A DNA stretch of 64,000 nucleotides from Actinoplanes octamycinicus (GCF_014205225.1 NZ_JACHNB010000001.1:4693501-4757500), one strand, 5' to 3'. Shown: positions 11,361 through 20,516, counted from the first letter of the stretch. Program-made: numbers and translations. The notes: generated from the letters alone by a model not told the origin.

Positions 11361-11520
11361 CTGAATCCGTTCCTCGAAAGCCGGTGGGCACGTGAGGGAC
11401 ATGTCGGCGTCCGGCCGGGCCGGATGAGGGGTCGGGGCCGCCCAATTGTGTGATCGCCGAACGCTTATCGCCCGCGGCGCGGGGTCGATAGGTGACGGCA
11501 CATCACGAAGGAGGACCCGC

Positions 11521-12723
11521 ATGCGCACCGAGCTGTACAAGTCGGCCGGAGCCGACGACAAGAAACCCCTGGTGCTGGTCGTCGACGACGAGGAGACGGT
11601 GCTCGAGACGCTCACCCTGCAGCTCGGCCGGGAGAACCGGGTGCTGACCGCCTCGGACGGGGAGCAGGCGCTCGCCCTGCTGGCCGAGCACGGCCCGGCC
11701 GCCGCGGTGGTCAGCGACATGCGGATGCCCGGGATGAACGGCATCGAGCTGCTGCGCCGGGTGCAGATGGAGTACCCGGACACCACCCGGGTGCTGCACA
11801 CCGGGTACGGCGACATGGCCACCGCGGTCGCCGCGATCAACTCCGGCGGCGTCTACCGCTACCTGCCGAAGCCGGCCGAGACCGACGCGCTGCGCGGGGC
11901 GATCCGCGAGTCGGTGGCCAAGCACAGCCAGGCGATGGCCGAGCGGGAGCTGCTCGACCGGACCCTGCGGACCAGCGTGCAGGCGCTGTTCGGGGTGCTC
12001 GAGCTGTCCAACCCGCCGGCCTACCAGCGGGCCGGCCGGATCAGCACGCTGGTCGGCGAGCTGTGCGGCCTGCTCCAGCTGGCCGGCCTCTGGGAGATCG
12101 AGGTGGCCGCGATGGCCTCGCAGCTCGGCGCGGTCACCGTGCCCGCCTCGACGCTCGCCAAGGTGGAGCGCGGGATGCCGCTGACCGCGGACGAGCAGGC
12201 GTCGGTCGACGCCATGCCGCGGATCGCGCTGCGGCTGCTCGGCGACATCCCGATGATGCAGGACGTGCTCGCCATCGTCCGCGGGCTGACCGGTGCGCCG
12301 GCCGGGCCGGAGGGACGGTCCGCGCTGGTCGAGGACGGGATCGCGGTGCTCCGCACGGCGATCGCCTTCGAGGCGTTGCAGTTCCGCGGCCTCAACGACG
12401 TCAACGCGATCACCGCGATCGAGGAGCGGGAGGACCACTACCCGCACGTGGTGGCGGCGCTGCGCCGGCTCAAGGGGGTGCGCGCGGTCAAGGACACCGT
12501 GCGCAGCGTCCGGGTCCGCGAGCTGGAGGTCGGGATGCGCCTGATCGAGGACGTGGTGGCGACCAACGGCCTGGTCCTGATCGGCAAGGACACCGTGATC
12601 ACCGAGCTGATGCTGGACCGGCTGACCAACTTCGCCCGCGCGGTCGAACTGGTCGAGGAAGTGCTCGCTTCGGTGCCCTACAAGGCGAGCATCAAGCCGA
12701 CCGCCTTCGCCGGTCACCGCTGA
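11521..12723 (+). CDS. Response regulator with degenerate HD-GYP-like output domain
   Basis: A 400-residue protein with a strong RBS (AAGGAGGA). The receiver (about 16-130) has VVDDEE, the acceptor Asp in AVVSDMRMPGMNG and Lys in YLPKPAE. The C-terminal part resembles RpfG-type regulators (LDRTLRTSVQALFGVLELSN, and the later LEVGMRLIEDVVATNGLVLI segment). Where active HD-GYP enzymes have LLHDIGKIGIP, this protein has AMASQLGAVTVP, so the metal-binding HD dyad is missing and no GYP motif is seen. A non-catalytic signalling or scaffold role is inferred. It overlaps the HPt gene at the 3' end by 10 bp, convergent. Confidence 0.82.
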   Translation: MRTELYKSAGADDKKPLVLVVDDEETVLETLTLQLGRENRVLTASDGEQALALLAEHGPAAAVVSDMRMPGMNGIELLRRVQMEYPDTTRVLHTGYGDMATAVAAINSGGVYRYLPKPAETDALRGAIRESVAKHSQAMAERELLDRTLRTSVQALFGVLELSNPPAYQRAGRISTLVGELCGLLQLAGLWEIEVAAMASQLGAVTVPASTLAKVERGMPLTADEQASVDAMPRIALRLLGDIPMMQDVLAIVRGLTGAPAGPEGRSALVEDGIAVLRTAIAFEALQFRGLNDVNAITAIEEREDHYPHVVAALRRLKGVRAVKDTVRSVRVRELEVGMRLIEDVVATNGLVLIGKDTVITELMLDRLTNFARAVELVEEVLASVPYKASIKPTAFAGHR

Positions 12724-13124
12724 TCGGCTCCGGCCCTCTCGCCAGCGGTCGCCTCGTACTCGTCGGCCAGCGCCGTCACCGCCCGTAACGCCCCGGCGGC
12801 CTCGGTCCGGATCCGTCCGGCCGTGCCCGCCGGGTCGGCGACCTTCCCGGCGCGCGCCTGGTCCTCCACCGCCGCGCAGAGGGCGGCCAGGGCGCTCGCG
12901 CCGATGTTCCCGGCCGACCCCTTCAACGCGTGCGCCTGATCCCGCAGGACTCCCAGGTCGGCACCGCCTTCCAGAGTGGCGGCGACCTGGTCGACCGCGG
13001 CCGGCGTGCGGGCCGCGAAGTTCCGCAACAACCGCAGCACGAGGGCCAGCTCGGCGGGGGTCGGGTCCGGGTCGGTGATCGCCTCGATCCGCGCCCGCAC
13101 GGTGGCCAGCCGCTCCTCGTCCAT
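12714..13124 (-). CDS. HPt-domain phosphotransfer protein
   Basis: A 136-residue, mostly helical protein with the HPt signature AHALKGSAGNIGA, where the histidine is the phospho-acceptor (around residue 61). HPt proteins relay phosphoryl groups between a hybrid kinase receiver and a final response regulator. No other HPt is seen in the window, and receiver-containing proteins lie at 5501-7459 and 11521-12723, so it may link them. ATG 13124 gives the domain-sized protein; the frame extends to 13232 without similarity. Confidence 0.85.
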   Translation of the reverse strand: MDEERLATVRARIEAITDPDPTPAELALVLRLLRNFAARTPAAVDQVAATLEGGADLGVLRDQAHALKGSAGNIGASALAALCAAVEDQARAGKVADPAGTAGRIRTEAAGALRAVTALADEYEATAGERAGADQR

Positions 13125-13250
13125 GCGCTCATCCTGCGCCGGAGGATCGGTTCTCCGGCCGGGAATCACGAGAAGCGCAAGATCAACTTCAAGATATTCA
13201 GATACGCGCGTCCGCTTCGGTGCGGATCGCATGCTCCCGGCACCCCTCTG

Positions 13251-14429
13251 TCAAGGGGTTGGTGTGAGGGGTGTTTTAGGGTGGTGGTTGGCGGGTCCGG
13301 GTTGTGACTTTTCCGAAGTGTCGATCTTGGGGTTTGGGTCGGCCGCGCTGGAGTTCAGAGTCGCCCCCGTGTGTCCTCCCGGACCCGTCGCTGTCTGTTG
13401 TGCCGTGTGGTCGTCTTTGATCATTTGGCGGTAGACGGTGTCGGACAGGCGTCGTTTCAACGCTCGCATGGCTTCCATCGCGGTTTTGCCTTCGGCGCGT
13501 TTGCGCTGGTAGTAGGCGCGGCCGGGGGTGTCGAAGCGGAGCTGGGTGATGGCCATGATGTGCAGGACCCGGTTGATGCGCCGGTTCCCGGCCCGGTTGA
13601 GCCGGTGATGATGGTTGTCGCCGGAGGACACGTCGATGGGGGCGGTGCCGTTCCAGGTGGCGAAGTGCCCGCGGGTCGGGAAGCGGCTGATGTCGCCGAT
13701 GTCGCCGAGCAGGCGGGCGGCGCCGGAGGGGCCGATGCCGTTGAGGCTGGTCAGCTGGGTGCCGGTGGCGGCCAGCACGGTCTTCAGCTGCCGGTTGGCT
13801 GCTTTGATCTTGGTGTCCAGGGTGGTGAGCTCGTCGGCCAGGTCGCCGGCCAGCTGATAGCGGGTGGCGGTGACGATGTCGCCGGCCGGGACGCTGACGC
13901 GTTCGAGCAGGGTGCGGGCCTGGTCGGTGGTCAGGTTCTTCTTCGCGCCGCCGGGGATCAGTTCGAGCAGTAGCTGGTGCAGCCGGTTGATGGTCTCGGT
14001 GCGGGTGGCGCCGAGCTGGTCGCGGCGGTCGGCCAGCAGCCGCAGCGCGACGGTGGCGCCGTCGGCGTGAACGCGGCGCAGGCCCGGGGTGCGCAGGGCG
14101 GTCACCGCGATGTGGTGCGCGTCGTGACCGTCGGTTTTACGGCCGTGCCCGGTGTCAAAGTTGCGGGCTTTCGCGGCGAGTTTCGCCGGGACGTCCAGCA
14201 CGGTTTCGCCGTCGGCGACCAGCCGCTGGGCCAGGTGCCGGCCGATGCCGTTACAGCCCTCGACCGCCCACACCCGGCCGGCGTGACGGCGGCCGGCGGC
14301 GAGCATCTGCTGGTAGCCACCGGTGTCGGTGCCGTACCTGCCACGGGCCAGCACCTGTTCACGCTCGTTGATGATCTCGATCGTCGCGGACCGCTTGTGC
14401 GGATCGACTCCAATGATCAGCTGACCCAT
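13251..14429 (-). CDS. IS110-family transposase (DEDD recombinase)
   Basis: A 392-residue protein. The N-terminal RuvC-like DEDD domain is visible: GVDPHKRSATIEI (Asp), VWAVEGCNGIG (Glu), and TDGHDAHHIA (Asp pair). The C-terminal Tnp_20 domain begins SLNGIGPSGAARLLGDIGD and contains the conserved serine region PIDVSSGDN, then NRAGNRRINRVLHIMA. Length and motifs are normal and no frameshift is seen, so it may be active. The C-terminal 60 residues are Pro/Thr/Ser-rich. ATG 14429 was chosen because the family starts near MGQLIIGVD. Confidence 0.93.
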   Translation of the reverse strand: MGQLIIGVDPHKRSATIEIINEREQVLARGRYGTDTGGYQQMLAAGRRHAGRVWAVEGCNGIGRHLAQRLVADGETVLDVPAKLAAKARNFDTGHGRKTDGHDAHHIAVTALRTPGLRRVHADGATVALRLLADRRDQLGATRTETINRLHQLLLELIPGGAKKNLTTDQARTLLERVSVPAGDIVTATRYQLAGDLADELTTLDTKIKAANRQLKTVLAATGTQLTSLNGIGPSGAARLLGDIGDISRFPTRGHFATWNGTAPIDVSSGDNHHHRLNRAGNRRINRVLHIMAITQLRFDTPGRAYYQRKRAEGKTAMEAMRALKRRLSDTVYRQMIKDDHTAQQTATGPGGHTGATLNSSAADPNPKIDTSEKSQPGPANHHPKTPLTPTP

Positions 14430-14482
14430 GTACCCGTTGACCTTCCCGTCGTCGCGGCAGAACCACACCAGCGGGAGGGCAA

Positions 14483-14666
14483 CGCTACTTACAGCTGGGC
14501 AAACCCCTCTTCAGCCACTCCGCGCCACGGTGACCGGCAGGGTCCAAGCCGGGAGAGAGCCACACCCCGCCATATGAGTGGGCAGCGCGGGCCTGAGCAC
14601 CCTACCGATCACCTCGACCAAGCCTGGCCGGGCCGCGGTCGTACACCAAATTCTCTTTAAGTAGCG
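14483..14666 (-). ncRNA. Candidate bridge RNA region of the IS110 element
   Basis: The segment upstream of the transposase is bounded by an inverted repeat (CGCTACTT at 14483-14490, AAGTAGCG at 14659-14666), about 180 bp overall. That is close in size and place to the bridge RNA of IS621, which carries target- and donor-binding loops. No ORF with coding character is present. From 14667 to 14801 I see only the 20-nt repeat noted at 1331-1350. RNA structure was not computed, so this is an inference from family and position. Confidence 0.45.
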
Positions 14667-14801
14667 CGGGCCGCGGGCGTCGATCTGGCCGCTGGCGCGT
14701 CCAGGGCGATCGCCGCCCGCTTCACGGTCCGCGATTGGTCACCGAAAACCACAAGACCCGGGCCAGGCACCTCACCCGGCGTGCGTCTCACTCAGCCCGC
14801 G

Positions 14802-15956
14802 TCACGCGCCCCAGCCTGCCTGGGTTCCGCCGACGCGCTCGGCGGCGACGCTCGACGCGTACCCCGAAGCTTTGAAGGCCTTGACCGGGTCGCGCGGCAG
14901 CCCCCTGGCCTCGCGCCGGTCGGCGAGGGCGGCTCGCACGTCGGTCTCGTAGGCGGCCATCAGGATCTCGTTGGCGGCCAGGACGTCGCCCTCGCGCTGG
15001 GCGGTGGCGAGCGCCTCCTGGTCGATCAGCAGCGCCTTGGCCAGGGCCTGTTCGACGTTGAGGACCGAGCGGATCTGGGCGGGGATCTTCTCCTCGATGT
15101 TGTGGCACTGGTCGAGCATGAAGTTGACCCCGGACGACGGCAGGTGCGCGCCCGCCGCCACGATCTCCGACATGATCCGGAAGAGCTGGAACGGGTCGGC
15201 CGCCCCGACGATCAGGTCGTCGTCGGCGTAGAAGCGCGAGTTGAAGTCGAACGCGCCGAGCCGCCCCTGCCGCAGCAGCTGCATCACGATGAACTCGATG
15301 TTGGTGCCCGGCGCGTGGTGCCCGGTGTCCAGCACCACCGTCGCCTTCTCGCCCAGCGCCAGGCAGTGCAGCAGCGAGGTGCCCCAGTCCGGGATGTCCA
15401 TGCTGTAGAAGTACGGCTCGAAGAACTTGTATTCGAGCAGGATCCGCTGGTCGTCGCCGAGCGCGTGGTAGATCCGGCGCAGCGACTCGGCGAGCCGGTC
15501 CTGCCGCCCGCGCAGCGAGTCCTGCCCGGGATAGTTCAGGCCGTCCGGCAGCCAGATCTTCAGGTCGGTCGAGCCGGTCTCCCGCATGATCTCGATGCAC
15601 CGCAGGTGGTGCCGGACCGCGTGATCGCGGACCGCCGGATCGGGGTGGCAGAGCGAGCCGAGCTTGTAGTCGTCCTCCTGGAACAGGTTCGAGTTGATCG
15701 CGCCCAGCCGCACGCCCAGCTTCGACGCGTGCTCGCGCAGGTCGGACCAGTCGTCGACGGCGTCCCACGGGATGTGCAGGGAGACCCGCGGGGCGAGGCC
15801 GGTGAGCCGGTGCACCTGCGCCGCGTCGGCGATCTTCTCGTACGGGTTGCGCGGCACTCCGGGCTGGGTGAACACCTTGAACCGGGTGCCCGAGTTCCCG
15901 TACGCCCAGCTGGGCACCTCGACGCCGAAACCGTCCAGTCCGTCGAGAGCGGTCAT
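14802..15956 (-). CDS. rhaI: L-rhamnose isomerase (RhaI type)
   Basis: A 384-residue TIM-barrel isomerase of the Pseudomonas stutzeri/actinobacterial L-rhamnose isomerase group, which converts L-rhamnose to L-rhamnulose using divalent metals. Metal and substrate motifs visible: DLKIWLPDGLNYPGQ, EYKFFEPYFYSMDIPDWG, VVLDTGHHAPGTNIEF and FDFNSRFYADDDLIVG. The ATG overlaps the stop of the permease gene (ATGA), making it the last gene of the five-gene rhamnose operon. The kinase, aldolase and dehydrogenase usually linked to this group are absent; an IS110 element occupies the downstream side. Confidence 0.92.
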   Translation of the reverse strand: MTALDGLDGFGVEVPSWAYGNSGTRFKVFTQPGVPRNPYEKIADAAQVHRLTGLAPRVSLHIPWDAVDDWSDLREHASKLGVRLGAINSNLFQEDDYKLGSLCHPDPAVRDHAVRHHLRCIEIMRETGSTDLKIWLPDGLNYPGQDSLRGRQDRLAESLRRIYHALGDDQRILLEYKFFEPYFYSMDIPDWGTSLLHCLALGEKATVVLDTGHHAPGTNIEFIVMQLLRQGRLGAFDFNSRFYADDDLIVGAADPFQLFRIMSEIVAAGAHLPSSGVNFMLDQCHNIEEKIPAQIRSVLNVEQALAKALLIDQEALATAQREGDVLAANEILMAAYETDVRAALADRREARGLPRDPVKAFKASGYASSVAAERVGGTQAGWGA

Positions 15957-16996
15957 GATGTGCCTCCGTATCGGCGGTTGGTGAGCCCGTTGAGCAGCGC
16001 CGCGAAGATCAGCACGGCGCCCAGGGCGAGGAGCTGGTACTGCGAGCCCTCGTTGCCGACGAAGGCGAGCAGGATGCCGGCGTTGAGCCAGACGATGAGC
16101 AGGGTGGCGAGCACGACGCCGGCCACCCGGCCGATGCCGCCGGTGATCGCCACGCCGCCCAGGACGGCGATGGTGATCGCGGGCAGTGCCATGCCGTTGC
16201 CGGAGACGCCGGCGTCCGGGCGGGCCGAGGCGAACTGGCCGACGGTGACCACCGCGACCAGACCGGAGAGCAGGCCGGCGTAGACGTACGCCTTGAACCG
16301 GGTGTCCCGGACCGGCAGCCCCGCCCAGCGTCCGGCCACGTCGTTGGTGCCGATCGCGTAGAGCCGCCGCCCGTACGTGGTCCGGGCCAGCAGCACCCAG
16401 ACCGCCACCACGGTGGGCAGCAGGAAGGTGAAGATGCCGAGCGGCACGTCCGGCACGTACTGCCCGAACAGCGGCAGCTCGACCGACTCGCTGATCGAGA
16501 AGAGCTGCTGGATCGGCTTGGTGCTGATCGGCTGCTGGTCGTTGATCACGATGGCCAGGGACTTGTACGCGTAGTAGGTGGCCAGCGTGGCGATCAGCGC
16601 CGGGAAGCCGATGAACGAGACCAGGAACCCGTTGAGCGCGCCGCACAGCGCCCCGAACAGGGCGGTCAGGATGATCGCGGCCCACAGCGGCCAACCCCAC
16701 TCGCCGTACGCGAAGCCGAAGACCATGCCGGCGAGCGAGACGATCGCGCCGACCGAGAGGTCGATGCCGCCCCGCCCGGAGAGGATCACCAGCAGTTCGG
16801 CGAGGCCGAGCATCGCGAGCGGGACCGCGTTGATCAGCGCGGCCGACATGTAGTCGAAGTCGTACGGCGCGGTCAGATAGCCGCCGGCGTCCTGCACGAA
16901 GAACGTCACGACGACCGCGACGATCAGCACCGCGAGCAGCGCGATCCGCTGGGTGAGCAGGATGCGCAGGAGTCGCGCGCCAAGACTCTCGGTCAT
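15953..16996 (-). CDS. rhaQ: Rhamnose ABC transporter permease 2
   Basis: A 347-residue BPD_transp_2 (RbsC-family) permease with 8-10 membrane helices and the family motif SGRGGIDLSVGAIVSLAGM. Also visible is LPAITIAVLGGVAITGGIG, the coupling-region motif. ATG 16996 overlaps the previous permease stop and its own stop overlaps rhaI. The symbol follows the Rhizobium rhaSTPQ naming. Substrate assignment depends on linkage to rhaI. Confidence 0.88.
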   Translation of the reverse strand: MTESLGARLLRILLTQRIALLAVLIVAVVVTFFVQDAGGYLTAPYDFDYMSAALINAVPLAMLGLAELLVILSGRGGIDLSVGAIVSLAGMVFGFAYGEWGWPLWAAIILTALFGALCGALNGFLVSFIGFPALIATLATYYAYKSLAIVINDQQPISTKPIQQLFSISESVELPLFGQYVPDVPLGIFTFLLPTVVAVWVLLARTTYGRRLYAIGTNDVAGRWAGLPVRDTRFKAYVYAGLLSGLVAVVTVGQFASARPDAGVSGNGMALPAITIAVLGGVAITGGIGRVAGVVLATLLIVWLNAGILLAFVGNEGSQYQLLALGAVLIFAALLNGLTNRRYGGTS

Positions 16997-17976
16997 CGGT
17001 TCCTCCGAGCGCGGGCGCGGGCGCGCAGCAGGTCGGCGCCGACCGCCACGATGATGAAGATGCCGACGAACAGGTCGGACAGCTGCGAGCGCCAGCCCAG
17101 CTGGGTCACCCCGGAGGCGACCGACTGCACCAGCAGCGCGCCGAGGAAGGTGCCGAGCACCGACCCGCGACCGCCCATGATCGAGGTGCCGCCGATCACC
17201 ACGGCCGCGATCACCGCGAGCTCCTTGCCGGAGCCGACCGACTGGTCCAGCGTCGAGGTGCCCTGCGCGATGACGAAACACGAGGCCAGCCCGACCAGCA
17301 GGCCGGTGACCAGGTACGCCAGCAGCACCCGCCGCCGCACCCGTACCCCGGCCAGCCGCGCCGCCTGGGCGTCCCCGCCGATCGCGAAGAAGTGCCGGCC
17401 ACCGGCGGTGTGCCGCAGGTACCACCAGGCGGCCACGGTGAGTAGCGCGGTGATCAGGAACGCGTGCGGGACGCCGAGCGTGCGCCCGGCCGTGCCGCGC
17501 CCGAAGAACGCCAGGGTCCCCGGGATCCCGTTCACCGTCCCGGACCCGAAGATCCGCAGGCCGAGGAAGAGGAACAGGTTCGCGGTGCCGAACGTGATGA
17601 TGATCGCGTGCACCCGGCCGTAGGCGATCAGCACGCCGTTGACCAGCCCGAGCACCCCGCCGGCCGCGACCGCGAGCAGCACCGCGACGCCGAGCCCGAC
17701 CTCCGCCTCGACCAGCGCCTTCGCGGTCAGCACCGAACACACCATGATCGCCCCGCCGACCGAGACGTCGATGCCGCCCGTGATGATCACGATGGTCATC
17801 CCGACGCCGACCAGGGCGACCGGCGCGGTGGCCACCAGCAGCGGCTGGATCGAACCGGCGGTCAGGAAGGCCGGGGTGCTGACCGCGAGCGCCGCCCAGA
17901 GCACCGCGATCACCCCGAGCAGCACCACCTCCTGGCTGGTCACCGGGGGTGGCAGCACCCGCGCCTTGCCGTTCAC
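16993..17976 (-). CDS. rhaP: Rhamnose ABC transporter permease 1
   Basis: A 327-residue RbsC-family inner-membrane permease. It has the motif ITGGIDVSVGGAIMVCSVL and, near the C terminus, AVIAAVVIGGTSIMGGRGSV. The start is a GTG at 17976 overlapping the ATPase stop (GTGA), and the end overlaps the second permease (ATGA), so the complex is translated in coupled fashion. The C-terminal tail is very Arg-rich (RARARARRNR). Confidence 0.88.
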   Translation of the reverse strand: MNGKARVLPPPVTSQEVVLLGVIAVLWAALAVSTPAFLTAGSIQPLLVATAPVALVGVGMTIVIITGGIDVSVGGAIMVCSVLTAKALVEAEVGLGVAVLLAVAAGGVLGLVNGVLIAYGRVHAIIITFGTANLFLFLGLRIFGSGTVNGIPGTLAFFGRGTAGRTLGVPHAFLITALLTVAAWWYLRHTAGGRHFFAIGGDAQAARLAGVRVRRRVLLAYLVTGLLVGLASCFVIAQGTSTLDQSVGSGKELAVIAAVVIGGTSIMGGRGSVLGTFLGALLVQSVASGVTQLGWRSQLSDLFVGIFIIVAVGADLLRARARARRNR

Positions 17977-19472
17977 CCGGCACCGCCCGCGGCCGCGGCC
18001 AGCAGGTCCACCTGGCTGGCGTCCGGGCCGAACGACGCGGTCGTCGTCCCGCCCCGGACCACCTGGATCCGGTCGGCGATGCGCAGCGCCTCGGGCAGGT
18101 CCGAGGTGACCACCAGCACCGCCGTGCCACTCTCGGCCAGCTCGGTGATGATCCGGTGGATCTCCTCCTTGGCGCCGACGTCGACACCCTGGGTCGGCTC
18201 CGCCAGGATCAGCACCTCCGGCCGTTCCACCAGTTGCCGGGCCAGGACCACCTTCTGCGCGTTGCCGCCGGACATCGCGCTGATCGGCTGGCGCTCGCTG
18301 GGCGTCTTCACCGACAGCCGGCGGATCAGGTCGACCGCGACGGTCCGCTCCCGGGCCCGGTCCAGGAAGACGCCGAAGCGGGAGAGCAGCGTCAGGTGGC
18401 CGGCCGAGATGTTGAAGGCGATCGACTGGAAGCCGAACATGCCCTCCGCCTTGCGGTTGGCCGGCAGCAGCGCGACGCCCCTCCGCTGCGCGTCCCGGGG
18501 GGAGCGGGGATCGACCGTCTCGCCGCGGATCCGCAGCTCGCCGGAGGTGGCCCGGTCGATGCCGTAGACGCAGGCGGCGATCTCCGAGACGCCCGAGCCG
18601 ACCAGACCGTAGAGGGCGACGATCTCGCCCTTCCGCACCGCGACGTCGACGTCGTGGAACCTCCCGGCCCGCCCGAACCGGCGCAGCTCCAGGACCGGCG
18701 GGCCGTCCGGGACCGCGCGGTGCGGGCGCTCGTCGGACAGGATGCCGCCGACCATCAGCTCGGCGATCCGGCGCACCGACAGGTCGGCGATCGGGTACGT
18801 GCCGATGGTCTGGCCGTCGCGCATCACGGTCACCTCGTCGGCGATCCGGAACAGCTCGTCCAGGCGGTGCGAGATGTAGATGACCGCCACGCCGTCCGCG
18901 GTGAGCCGCCGGACCAGGTCGAAGAGCACCTCGATCTCGGCGTCGGTGAGGATCGCCGACGGCTCGTCGAGGATCAGCACGCTCGCCTCCGCGGCCAGCG
19001 CCTTGGCGATCGACACCTGCTGCTGCTCGGCCACCGAGAGGGTGTTGACCGTGGCGGTGGCGTAGCGGGCCGGGAGGCCGAGCCGCGCCAGCAGCTCGAC
19101 CACCCGCCGGTTCTGCTCCGCCCAGTCGACCCGGCCGCTCTTCTTGAGTTCGCGGCCGAGGAAGATGTTCTCCGCGACCGTCAGCTCGCCGAAGAGCTGC
19201 GGCTCCTGGTAGACCGTGGCGATGCCGAGCGCGATCGCGTCGGTGGTGCTCGTGATCCGGGCCGGCTCGCCGTCGAACTCGATCGTTCCGGCGTCCGCGG
19301 TCTCCGCCCCGGACACGATCTTGATCATCGTCGACTTGCCGGCGCCGTTCTCCCCGACCAGGGCGTGCACCCGCCCCGCCCGTACCGTGAAATCGGCCTG
19401 CTGGATCGCGCGGACCGCACCGAACCGCTTCGCGATCCCGGCCAGGCGAAGCCTGGGCTGCTCCTCGATCAT
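17973..19472 (-). CDS. rhaT: Rhamnose ABC transporter ATPase (double NBD)
   Basis: A 499-residue sugar ABC ATPase with two nucleotide-binding domains. NBD1: Walker A GENGAGKST, signature LSVAEQQQVSIAKAL, Walker B VLILDEPSA. NBD2 is degenerate as usual in this group: GLVGSGVSE in place of Walker A, signature MSGGNAQKVVLARQL, and LILAEPTQGVDVGAK with Ala in place of the Walker B aspartate. ATG 19472 overlaps the binding-protein stop by one base (TGATG). Together with the two permeases it powers uptake of the sugar bound by RhaS. Confidence 0.92.
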   Translation of the reverse strand: MIEEQPRLRLAGIAKRFGAVRAIQQADFTVRAGRVHALVGENGAGKSTMIKIVSGAETADAGTIEFDGEPARITSTTDAIALGIATVYQEPQLFGELTVAENIFLGRELKKSGRVDWAEQNRRVVELLARLGLPARYATATVNTLSVAEQQQVSIAKALAAEASVLILDEPSAILTDAEIEVLFDLVRRLTADGVAVIYISHRLDELFRIADEVTVMRDGQTIGTYPIADLSVRRIAELMVGGILSDERPHRAVPDGPPVLELRRFGRAGRFHDVDVAVRKGEIVALYGLVGSGVSEIAACVYGIDRATSGELRIRGETVDPRSPRDAQRRGVALLPANRKAEGMFGFQSIAFNISAGHLTLLSRFGVFLDRARERTVAVDLIRRLSVKTPSERQPISAMSGGNAQKVVLARQLVERPEVLILAEPTQGVDVGAKEEIHRIITELAESGTAVLVVTSDLPEALRIADRIQVVRGGTTTASFGPDASQVDLLAAAAGGAG

Positions 19473-20500
19473 CAGTAGTTGAACTGGTCGACGTTCTCGG
19501 AGGTGATCGCCAGCGCCGGGCCGAGCAGCAGCATCTTGCTCGCCGAGTCGTAGGCGACCGCGGGCAGCTTGTCGCTGACGTTGTTGCTGGCCTGGAACGG
19601 CTTGCCGGCGGCGATCTGCGCGCCGGCCCAGGCGGTCAGGTAGCCGAGGTTCTGCACGTCCCAGAGGATCGCCGCGGACGACGACTTGTCCTGCAGATAC
19701 GGCTTCATCGACTGCGGGGTGCCGAGGCCGACGGTGAAGACCTTGCCGATCTTGCCGGCGTCCTTGACCGCCTGCGCGACGCCGGGGGCGCTGGAGGTGC
19801 ACTCGCCGACCAGGCCGGTCAGGTCCGGGTGCGCGTTCATCAGGTCGGTCGCCATCTGGGTGGCCTTCGCCTGGTCCTCACCGGCGTAGACCACGTCGAC
19901 GATGGTGGCGTCCGGATACTTCGTCTTGGTGTAGTCCTGCTGGACCTTGATCCACGAGTTCAGGTTCTCGGCGGTCTGGCCGCAGGAGACGATCGCGTAC
20001 TTGCCCTTGCCGCCCATGGGCTTGAGCAGGGCGTCGGTCAGGCCCTGGCCGATGCCCTCGGCGGTGGCCTGGTTGACGAAGACCTCGCGGACGCTGTTCG
20101 GGGCGTCGGTGTCGGCGGTCGCCACGTGGATTCCGGCGTCCTTGGCCTGCTGCAGCAGCGGGGCCATGCTGTCCGGGTCGTTCGGGGCGACGATCAGCGT
20201 GTCGACCTTCTGCTGGATGTAGGAGCGGACGATGTCGGCCTGGGCGGCGGCGTCGGCCTGGGTCGGGCCCTGGTAGAGCCACTCGACGTTGCCGAGCGCG
20301 GTGGCGGCCGCCTTGCCGCCGGCGTTCATCGCCTCGAAGTAGGGGACGCCCTGCAGCTTCGGCACGAAGGCCACCTTGTAGGTCTTCGTACCGCTGGTGC
20401 TGCCGGCGGCGGTGTCGTTGTCGTTCTTCTTGGTGCAGCCGGAGAGGGCCACGGCCGCGGTGGTGGTGAGCGCGATAGCAAGGGCCAGTCGGGAACGCAT
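19472..20500 (-). CDS. rhaS: Rhamnose ABC transporter substrate-binding lipoprotein
   Basis: A 342-residue periplasmic-binding-protein type I (RbsB-like) protein. The signal peptide ends in a lipobox ALSGC (Cys about residue 23), so it is a membrane-anchored lipoprotein. YKVAFVPKLQGVPYFEAMN and PNDPDSMAPLLQQAKDAGI are typical of the rhamnose/ribose group. ATG 20500 is preceded by GGAGG at 5 nt; the longer frame start at 20512 lacks support. First gene of the operon. Confidence 0.9.
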   Translation of the reverse strand: MRSRLALAIALTTTAAVALSGCTKKNDNDTAAGSTSGTKTYKVAFVPKLQGVPYFEAMNAGGKAAATALGNVEWLYQGPTQADAAAQADIVRSYIQQKVDTLIVAPNDPDSMAPLLQQAKDAGIHVATADTDAPNSVREVFVNQATAEGIGQGLTDALLKPMGGKGKYAIVSCGQTAENLNSWIKVQQDYTKTKYPDATIVDVVYAGEDQAKATQMATDLMNAHPDLTGLVGECTSSAPGVAQAVKDAGKIGKVFTVGLGTPQSMKPYLQDKSSSAAILWDVQNLGYLTAWAGAQIAAGKPFQASNNVSDKLPAVAYDSASKMLLLGPALAITSENVDQFNY

Positions 20501-20516
20501 GGATGCCTCCAACGAC

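Larger units (their letters stand above)
13235..14670 (-). mobile_element. IS110-family insertion sequence (boundaries approximate)
   Basis: An intact transposase gene (13251-14429) is preceded in its own sense by about 240 bp of non-coding DNA, as in IS110-group elements whose long left end encodes the bridge RNA. The 3' end is probably just beyond the transposase stop, near the CCCCTTGACAGAGGGG dyad (about 13241-13256). The left end is probably near 14655-14670. IS110 elements make no long terminal repeats or target duplication, so the ends cannot be fixed by eye. It lies about 130 bp beyond the rhamnose isomerase stop. Confidence 0.75.
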
